Both the position numbers and the translations under genes were made by a program. A stretch of 20,359 bases of DNA from Aliarcobacter sp. GTDB lineage: Bacteria > Campylobacterota > Campylobacteria > Campylobacterales > Arcobacteraceae. The notes beneath the pieces are model-generated. The model did no database searches. It was not told the DNA's origin and saw only the letters and a program-made list of their open reading frames with translations. The stretch lies in NCBI GenBank assembly GCA_023268955.1, contig JALRJW010000357.1, positions 1 to 20,359 on the forward strand, read 5' to 3'. This document shows, piece by piece, positions 15,162 to 20,359 of this stretch; the first letter of the stretch is position 1, and each line of letters opens with the position of its first letter.

Positions 15162-16763
15162 CTATTTTTTCTTTACTGCTTCTCTTTTTTTCTCAAACAT
15201 TTTATTGATTGAGTATTGTTGAGCGATTGTAAACACGTTGTTTGTAAACCAGTACAATGTTAAACCAGCTGGGAACCATAAGAAGAAGAACGTAAAAATA
15301 ACCGGTAAGAACTGGAATATTTTTCTTTGTGTTTCGTCTTGTAATGTATTTGGTGTAATCTTTTGTTGTAAATACATACTTGCACCCATTAAAATTGGTA
15401 ATACAAAATATGGATCCATTTCCGCTAAATCTTGTACCCAGAAAATCCACTCAGCACCTTTTAACTCAATAGCGTTTAGTAAAACCCTATAAATAGCAAA
15501 GAAAATTGGGATTTGTAAAATTAATGGTAAACATCCACCCATTGGATTAGCACCATGTTTTTTATACAATTCCATCATGTGCATAGATTGTTTTTGTTTA
15601 TCATCTTTATATTTTTCTTGAATCTCTTTCATTTTTGGTGCTAAGTCTTTTAACTTATTCATAGACACCATACCTTTGTATGATAAAGGGTATAAAATCA
15701 ATTTAACTAAAACTGTGAAAATAACAATAGTCCATCCCCAGTTACCCACATAACTTTGAATATACTGCAAGAAAATAAACATAGGTTTTGCTAAGAATGT
15801 AAACCAACCATAATCAATAACATCAACTAATTGTTCGTTTAAAGCAATTAAATCTTTATGATTTTTTGGTCCAATAAATCCTGAAAAAGAAACTCCATCA
15901 TTTCCATGAATAAATGCTTGAGGATCTCCATTTTTGTCAGGCATTAATGATACATTCAATAATTTTTCAAAATTATAAATTACAGTTGCGTAATATCTAT
16001 CAAAATTTGAAACAAATTTAATGTCATTAAAATTAACAGATTTATCTAAATCACCATCTTCAATAGTCTCTAATGTACCATCAAGTTTTTTAAGGATTAA
16101 ACCATGAACAGCATACATATCTGCTAATACATTTGGTCTATATCCATTTGTAATAAAGAATTTTTGTCCATTTGTAGCTTTAACATCTAAATCATAATGT
16201 CCATCAGCATAAAAAGTGAAAACTTTTGTTAGTGTTGTACCTTCTAACTCTTGCTTTACAACTAATTGTTGAGTTCCATTGCTTGCATCAACTTTTTGTG
16301 CTGAAACTAAAACAGGTGTTTGAAATGCTTCATTATTGATATTTGCGTCTGCGAATCTAACTTCTAATGGTCTTAATTGATTAGCTTCAAAAAGTTTGAT
16401 TTGATTACCATCTTCATCATGATAAATATCATCTTTTAAAGTAACTTGAGCAATTCTACCAAACTTATCAATTTCAATTGTGTTTCTTGCTGTTTCAACT
16501 ACTGCTGCAATTTCTTTATCAGCAACTACTTTAGTTGAAAGAAGATCAATAGATTTATCCATTGATGGTGTTGAAGAAACAGTCGTAGTTTCTTGAGGTG
16601 TTTGTTTTGCTTGTAATTCTTGTTGAGCTTTAGCTTGCGCTTCTCTTTGTTCTTGTTGCGGTTTTAAAACTAAAAACTCATATGCGATAAAAAATGCGAA
16701 CACTACAAGTGTCATTATTAGCATTCTTTTTTGCATACCATTATTATTGTTGACTTGATTCAT
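15162..16763 (-). CDS. yidC: membrane protein insertase YidC
   Basis: Inserts and folds inner-membrane proteins, alone or with SecYEG. The 533 residues follow the Gram-negative layout: an N-terminal membrane anchor (MLIMTLVVFAFFIAYEFLVL, about 14-33), and a Gln/Ala-rich linker followed by the large periplasmic domain, about 35-325. The conserved C-terminal membrane core has VGNWGWTIVIFTVLVKLILYPLSYKGMVSM, then NPMGGCLPLILQIPIFFAIYRVL, then LQQKITPN and FLPVIFTFFFLWFPAGLTLYW. It ends in a basic tail for ribosome contact. The start codon lies inside yidD (20-base overlap). Length and core are normal. Confidence 0.97.
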   Translation of the reverse strand: MNQVNNNNGMQKRMLIMTLVVFAFFIAYEFLVLKPQQEQREAQAKAQQELQAKQTPQETTTVSSTPSMDKSIDLLSTKVVADKEIAAVVETARNTIEIDKFGRIAQVTLKDDIYHDEDGNQIKLFEANQLRPLEVRFADANINNEAFQTPVLVSAQKVDASNGTQQLVVKQELEGTTLTKVFTFYADGHYDLDVKATNGQKFFITNGYRPNVLADMYAVHGLILKKLDGTLETIEDGDLDKSVNFNDIKFVSNFDRYYATVIYNFEKLLNVSLMPDKNGDPQAFIHGNDGVSFSGFIGPKNHKDLIALNEQLVDVIDYGWFTFLAKPMFIFLQYIQSYVGNWGWTIVIFTVLVKLILYPLSYKGMVSMNKLKDLAPKMKEIQEKYKDDKQKQSMHMMELYKKHGANPMGGCLPLILQIPIFFAIYRVLLNAIELKGAEWIFWVQDLAEMDPYFVLPILMGASMYLQQKITPNTLQDETQRKIFQFLPVIFTFFFLWFPAGLTLYWFTNNVFTIAQQYSINKMFEKKREAVKKK

Positions 16764-17088
16764 TATTGTTATTCCACTCCCGATTTTTTACTACAAAATA
16801 TTTACCATTTGCAGTTGGTATGTACCAATATTTTATTTTGATTTTTTTATATTGCAGATTTTTCAATGTTTTAAAATTTACAACTGGATAATCTATCCCA
16901 CCATCAAACAATTGGTTACATTTTAATATGCGCATTATTGTAAAATAAAATGCCTTAAAAAACGTATTGTTATCAAATTGCCAAAGGGCATAATTTGAAC
17001 AAGTTGGGTAATATCTACATGACCCAAAAGCTAAAATTGTTAAATATTTTTGATAGAATCTAATTAAATAATTAAATATCTTTTTCAT
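16744..17088 (-). CDS. yidD: membrane protein insertion efficiency factor YidD
   Basis: Small membrane-associated protein that aids YidC-dependent insertion. The 114 residues have an amphipathic N-terminus (IFNYLIRFYQKYL) and the signature CRYYPTCSNYA at 24-34, and then GGIDYP. The family is usually about 70-90 residues. Here an extra 35-40 residue tail rich in Lys, Tyr and Asn follows, ending in a run of Asn/Ser/Gln encoded by the bases that also start yidC. The 5' end overlaps rnpA by 17 bases. Family assignment is firm; the purpose of the tail is unknown. Confidence 0.95.
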   Translation of the reverse strand: MKKIFNYLIRFYQKYLTILAFGSCRYYPTCSNYALWQFDNNTFFKAFYFTIMRILKCNQLFDGGIDYPVVNFKTLKNLQYKKIKIKYWYIPTANGKYFVVKNREWNNNNESSQQ

Positions 17089-17422
17089 TTTTGTATAAGT
17101 TCATTCTTTTAAAAGCAAATTGAAAATCTTTCTGTAATTGAATATGAGATTTTTCATTTATTTCATTTTTCATCACAAATATGTAATCACCTGAAATAAT
17201 TTTATCTTCATTTTCATTAACTAAAGCCCTAACTCTTCGTCTAGCTTTGTTTCTTGTAACAGCGTTTCCAACTTTTTTTGATGTTATGAATGCGAGTTTT
17301 AATTGAGTATTTTGGCTAAAAAAAACAATAAAAGAAGGCGTATGCCACTTTTTTGCGTTTTTATATAGCCAATTAATTTTTTTAGAGTTATTTAATCTAA
17401 AAGGCTTGCTTAAACAGCTAAT
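17072..17422 (-). CDS. rnpA: ribonuclease P protein component, apparent AUU start
   Basis: Protein subunit of RNase P, which cuts the 5' leader from pre-tRNAs. The frame reads RLNNSKKINWLYKNAKKW, then PSFIVFF, LKLAFITSKKVGNAV and the family signature TRNKARRRVR (RNxxRR at 57-62), then IFVMKNEI and a C-terminal DFQFAFKRM. That is a complete RnpA of about 116 residues. It sits between rpmH and yidD, the invariant order. No ATG, GTG, TTG or CTG occurs in frame between the upstream stop (17429-17431) and the core. The best start is ATT at 17422, inside rpmH, nine bases after AAAGG. The first ATG in frame comes only after the RNA-binding core. It overlaps rpmH by 13 bases and yidD by 17. Confidence 0.9.
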   Translation of the reverse strand: MSCLSKPFRLNNSKKINWLYKNAKKWHTPSFIVFFSQNTQLKLAFITSKKVGNAVTRNKARRRVRALVNENEDKIISGDYIFVMKNEINEKSHIQLQKDFQFAFKRMNLYKNEKDI

Positions 17423-17544
17423 CTTTTTCTACCTTTAGCTCTTCTAGCTTTGATAACTTTTCTACCATTTTTAGTAGCCATTCTAACTCTGAAACCGTGT
17501 GTTCTCTTTCTTGGAGTGTTATGCGGTTGATAAGTTCTTTTCAT
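17410..17544 (-). CDS. rpmH: 50S ribosomal protein L34
   Basis: L34 binds 23S rRNA near the subunit's solvent side. The 44-codon gene reads MKRTYQPHNTPRKRTHGF, then RVRMATKNGRKVIKARRAKG, ending RKRLAV, which is the whole family pattern at its usual length. AGAGGA lies just before the ATG. It heads the rpmH-rnpA-yidD-yidC-jag-mnmE cluster, with a perfect TATAAT at 17579-17584. The 3' end holds the ribosome site and the apparent start of rnpA. No dnaA gene or origin-like box cluster lies upstream; clpB is there instead. Confidence 0.98.
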   Translation of the reverse strand: MKRTYQPHNTPRKRTHGFRVRMATKNGRKVIKARRAKGRKRLAV

Positions 17545-17578
17545 TTTAGTTCCTCTACTTCCCTAATATAAGTCGTGG

Positions 17579-17584
17579 ATTATA
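17579..17584 (-). promoter_or_regulatory. -10 box of the rpmH operon
   Basis: A perfect TATAAT on the minus strand, 35 bases before the rpmH ATG, with a T-rich upstream region. A 5-bp inverted repeat (AGTTA/TAACT, 17584-17597) abuts it. It lies in the 88-base gap after clpB, which shows no clear clpB terminator. Confidence 0.7.
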
Positions 17585-17632
17585 GTTAAATCTAACTTAA
17601 ATAAACTTTAGTTTCAATTACTTATAAAAGAA

Positions 17633-20212
17633 CTATGATAATTTAACAACAACCTCATCATTTATAGCATCAAACTCAACTTTGCTTCCTTCAGCTACTT
17701 TATCTTCTAAAATAAGCTCCGCAAGTTTGTCTTCAACAACCTCATAAATAGCTCTTTTTAGTGGTCTAGCACCATATACTGGGTCAAATCCTACTTTTGC
17801 AATTAACTCTTTTGCATTTTTAGTCAATGATATTTCTATATCTTTAGCTGCCACTTTTTTCTTGATACTATTAAATAAAATATCAACAATATTTGTAATA
17901 GCTTCTAAATTTAACTGCTCAAAAATTATAATATCATCAAGTCTATTTAAAAATTCAGGTCTAAAGAAGCCTTTTAACTCATTTAAAACTTCTTTTCTTC
18001 TGTTCTCTTTATCAGATATTTCAATAATCTTAGCACTTCCTATATTTGAAGTTAAAATTATAATAGTGTTTTTAAAATCAACTGTTACACCTTTGTTATC
18101 TGTTAATCTTCCATCATCTAAAACTTGAAGTAAGATATTAAATACATCAGGGTGTGCTTTTTCAATCTCATCAAATAAAATTACACTATAAGGTTTTCTT
18201 CTAACTGCTTCAGTTAACTGACCACCCTCTTCATATCCAACATAACCAGGAGCTGCACCAATTAATCTAGATACAGCGTGTTTTTCCATATATTCACTCA
18301 TATCAAATCTAATAAGTGCTTTTTGGTCATCAAATAAAAATTTAGCTAAAGTTTTAGCACTCTCTGTTTTTCCAACTCCAGTTGGTCCTAAAAACATAAA
18401 TGAACCAATTGGTCTTGAATCTTCACTAAGCCCTGCTTTGTTTCTTTTAATTGCTCTACTTATAGCTTTTAATGCTTCGTCTTGTCCTATAACTTCTTTT
18501 TTTAGAACTTCTTCAACTTTTAAAACTTTTTGTTTTTCAGAATCCATCATTTTGTTTACAGGGATTCCCGTCCATCTACTTACAATACTTGCAATAGCTT
18601 CTTCATCAACACTATTTCTTAAAAGAGTTCCTTCTTTTTGCATTAATGCCCATTTTTCTTGATTCTCTTTTATTTTTTTCTCTAAATCAGGAATTTCACC
18701 ATACTCGATTTTTGCTGCTTCCTCAAATTTTGATTCTCTTTTAGCTCGTTCAGCTTTCCCTCTTAATTCATCGATTTTAGCTTTTAATGAACTTTCTGAA
18801 TTAAATGTTTGTTTTTCATTTTCAAATCTAGCTTCTAAACTCTGTTTTTCTTCATTTTTATTAGCTAACTCTTTTTCAATTTGAGCAATTCTTTCATCAT
18901 TCTTTTTAGATTTTTCCATCTTTAATGCTTCTTTTTCTACATTTAACGTTTGAATCTCTCTTTTAATTGTTGAAAGTGCGATTGGTTCAGACTCAATTTG
19001 CATTTTTAATTCAGCTGCTGCTTCATCTATAAGGTCAATTGCTTTATCAGGCAAGAATCTATCACTAATATATCTATCACTTAGTCTTGCAGCACTTACT
19101 AATGCACTATCATTTATAGTTACATTATGGTGCGTTTCAAGTCTCTCTTTTATACCCCTTAATATTTGTAATGCTTCATTTACTGATGGTTCATTTACAT
19201 TTACAGGTTGGAATCTTCTTTGCATAGCTGCATCTTTTTCAAAATACTTTCTATACTCTTTAAGTGTTGTGGCACCTATTGTATGAAGTTCACCTCTTGC
19301 TAAACTTGGTTTTAAAATATTTGCGGCATCCATACTACCTTCGCTTGCCCCTGCTCCAATGATAGTGTGAATTTCATCAATAAATAAAATGATATTTCCA
19401 GCTTTTTTAACTTCATCAATTACAGCTTTTAATCTATCTTCAAATTCACCTCTATATTTTGCTCCTGCAATTAAAGCACTCATATCAAGACTAACAACTC
19501 TTTTATTTTGCAGTGATAATGGAACCTCTTTATTTACTATTCTTTGAGCTAAACCTTCAGCAATTGCTGTTTTACCAGTTCCTGGTTCTCCTAGTAAAAT
19601 TGGATTGTTTTTTGTTTTTCTAATTAATATTTGCATCATTCTTTGAATTTGTTCATCTCTACCAATAACTGGATCAAGTTCACCGTCAATTGCTCTTTTA
19701 TTTAAATCAATTCCATATTTGCTTAATGCTTCAAGGTTATCATCTCCACTTTGTGAATCAATTTTTTGACCACCTCTCATAGCTTCAAGATTTTTCTTTG
19801 CTTCGTTTAAATCAATATATTTTCCTAAAACATCTTTAAATACATCAGATTTTATGTTTGCAATCAACCATGAATCAATAGCTATAAATTTATCTCCTAA
19901 ACTAGCCATTACTCCTTCAGCATTTTGAATAGATGCCATAAGGTTTCTTGATATTTTAATGTTTTCTTTCGTTACACTTGATACTTGAGGTATCTTTTGT
20001 GCATATGATTTTGCTTCTAATTCAATAGCTGCTTTACTAACATTCATTTTATTTAATAGTTGGTTTAAAACAGAATTCGTGTTTGTTAATAAAGCCCAAA
20101 GTAGATGAATCACTTCCACTTCTTGATTTTTATTATGCAAAGCTAAAGCAACAGATGAATCTATGCTTTCATGCATTTGGTTTGTCATTTTTTCAAAAAT
20201 ATTATTACTCAT
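17633..20212 (-). CDS. clpB: ClpB disaggregase (Hsp100)
   Basis: Hexameric AAA+ chaperone that pulls proteins out of aggregates with DnaK. The 859 residues (from ATG at 20212) have the Clp N-domain at 1-145. The first AAA+ module has Walker A GEPGTGKT at 208-215 and Walker B ILFIDEIH at 275-282. The coiled-coil middle domain lies at about 400-525, rich in Lys and Glu, which marks ClpB rather than ClpA or ClpC. The second module has GPTGVGKT at 609-616 and FRPEFLNRLDDIIIF. Length is normal. I prefer the ATG with AGGAG eight bases upstream over a GTG three codons earlier. The promoter carries CIRCE-like and HAIR-like operators, so heat-shock control is likely. Confidence 0.98.
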   Translation of the reverse strand: MSNNIFEKMTNQMHESIDSSVALALHNKNQEVEVIHLLWALLTNTNSVLNQLLNKMNVSKAAIELEAKSYAQKIPQVSSVTKENIKISRNLMASIQNAEGVMASLGDKFIAIDSWLIANIKSDVFKDVLGKYIDLNEAKKNLEAMRGGQKIDSQSGDDNLEALSKYGIDLNKRAIDGELDPVIGRDEQIQRMMQILIRKTKNNPILLGEPGTGKTAIAEGLAQRIVNKEVPLSLQNKRVVSLDMSALIAGAKYRGEFEDRLKAVIDEVKKAGNIILFIDEIHTIIGAGASEGSMDAANILKPSLARGELHTIGATTLKEYRKYFEKDAAMQRRFQPVNVNEPSVNEALQILRGIKERLETHHNVTINDSALVSAARLSDRYISDRFLPDKAIDLIDEAAAELKMQIESEPIALSTIKREIQTLNVEKEALKMEKSKKNDERIAQIEKELANKNEEKQSLEARFENEKQTFNSESSLKAKIDELRGKAERAKRESKFEEAAKIEYGEIPDLEKKIKENQEKWALMQKEGTLLRNSVDEEAIASIVSRWTGIPVNKMMDSEKQKVLKVEEVLKKEVIGQDEALKAISRAIKRNKAGLSEDSRPIGSFMFLGPTGVGKTESAKTLAKFLFDDQKALIRFDMSEYMEKHAVSRLIGAAPGYVGYEEGGQLTEAVRRKPYSVILFDEIEKAHPDVFNILLQVLDDGRLTDNKGVTVDFKNTIIILTSNIGSAKIIEISDKENRRKEVLNELKGFFRPEFLNRLDDIIIFEQLNLEAITNIVDILFNSIKKKVAAKDIEISLTKNAKELIAKVGFDPVYGARPLKRAIYEVVEDKLAELILEDKVAEGSKVEFDAINDEVVVKLS

Positions 20213-20214
20213 TT

Positions 20215-20241
20215 TTAGCACTCCTATATTTTAACTGCTAA
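20215..20241. promoter_or_regulatory. CIRCE-like operator (HrcA) at clpB
   Basis: TTAGCACTC-N9-AACTGCTAA on the plus strand. The CIRCE consensus is TTAGCACTC-N9-GAGTGCTAA, so the left half is 9/9 and the right half 7/9, with the exact nine-base spacer. It covers the predicted clpB transcription start and the Shine-Dalgarno, a repressing position. Confidence 0.82.
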
Positions 20242-20245
20242 TAAA

Positions 20246-20251
20246 ATTATA
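20246..20251 (-). promoter_or_regulatory. -10 box of clpB
   Basis: A perfect TATAAT on the minus strand, 33 bases before the clpB ATG, lying between the CIRCE-like and HAIR-like operators. The predicted start, near 20239, falls within the CIRCE-like site. Confidence 0.75.
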
Positions 20252-20254
20252 GCA

Positions 20255-20275
20255 CTTGAGTCTATCTTTGTCAAG
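20255..20275. promoter_or_regulatory. HAIR-like operator (HspR) at clpB
   Basis: CTTGAGT-N7-TGTCAAG on the plus strand. The HAIR consensus is CTTGAGT-N7-ACTCAAG, so the left half is 7/7 and the right 5/7 with the exact seven-base spacer. It can also be read as a CACTTGA/TCAAGTG inverted repeat (20253-20259, 20271-20277). It lies in the -35/spacer region just upstream of the clpB -10. Confidence 0.78.
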
Positions 20276-20300
20276 TGATATTTAATTATTTTACTAATTT

Positions 20301-20306
20301 TATAAT
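20301..20306 (+). promoter_or_regulatory. -10 box of rnhB
   Basis: A perfect TATAAT 30 bases before the rnhB ATG, with TGGAG at 20325-20329 as ribosome site. Confidence 0.55.
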
Positions 20307-20336
20307 ATTATATGAAAATTTAAATGGAGTTTTTAT

Positions 20337-20359
20337 ATGTTGTGTGGAATTGATGAAGC
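20337..20359 (+). CDS. rnhB: ribonuclease HII, first codons only
   Basis: Eight residues are visible (MLCGIDEA), cut by the window end. GIDEAGRG is the RNase HII opening signature, with the first catalytic Asp and Glu in the DEA visible here. GGAG lies seven bases before the ATG and a TATAAT further up. The gene is divergent from clpB. The call rests on this short motif and the well-formed start region. Confidence 0.72.

Noticed and set aside
15202..15492. Open frames overlapping yidC in other frames, and similar long frames opposite dnaG, mnmE and clpB.
   Set aside because: They mirror conserved coding sequence, lack ribosome sites and show no recognisable protein character.
20213..20221. 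GTG start for clpB three codons upstream of the ATG.
   Set aside because: It overlaps the AGGAG ribosome site, which is correctly spaced for the ATG at 20212.
1..20359. CRISPR array, tRNA/rRNA, insertion sequence, prophage or replication origin.
   Set aside because: No regular spaced repeats, cloverleaf, transposase or integrase, or cluster of DnaA-type boxes was seen on either strand; rpmH here is not next to dnaA.

Overview
The window is AT-rich chromosomal DNA from a member of the Campylobacterota, most likely the Arcobacter group. This rests on protein character and gene order: rplU-rpmA-obgE-proB-fmt, rpmH-rnpA-yidD-yidC-jag-mnmE, a short glutamate 5-kinase without a PUA domain, and frequent TTG start codons. 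It is almost entirely core housekeeping sequence. I see no CRISPR array, transposon, prophage, tRNA or rRNA, and no stretch over 300 bases without a gene.

Layout. Positions 1-314 (minus) hold the start of fmt, which runs in frame into the C-terminal half of an ABC-transporter ATPase. Positions 332-2889 (minus) carry the rplU-rpmA-obgE-proB part of that cluster, with a terminator between rpmA and obgE. Positions 3012-5107 (minus) carry dnaG followed by a RidA-family gene. Positions 5179-9138 (plus) form a tightly overlapping run: a LapB-like TPR/zinc-ribbon protein, rnhA, rnc, aroC and an exported M15 peptidase. A 120-base gap then holds a good -10 box and two sister hairpins, ahead of a YhiN-type flavoprotein gene. 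htpX and a cN-I type 5'-nucleotidase are on the minus strand and sixA is divergent from them. Positions 12928-17544 (minus) are the ribosome-to-membrane biogenesis operon rpmH-rnpA-yidD-yidC-jag-mnmE. clpB (minus) follows, and the window ends in the first eight codons of rnhB (plus).

How the genes work together. The minus-strand clusters serve translation and membrane-protein biogenesis: L21, L27 and L34, the GTPases ObgE and MnmE, the RNase P protein, YidD/YidC insertion and Jag. The plus-strand operon groups two nucleases for RNA:DNA hybrids and dsRNA with shikimate-pathway and envelope functions. HtpX and ClpB are protein quality-control factors.

Points most worth a second look: clpB carries both a CIRCE-like (HrcA) and a HAIR-like (HspR) operator around one promoter. 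rnpA, which overlaps rpmH, has no ATG, GTG or TTG start ahead of its conserved core and seems to need an AUU start. A possible roughly 54-nt small RNA or attenuator precedes the flavoprotein gene. The fmt/ABC chimera sits at the window edge. No wholly new multi-gene system is evident.
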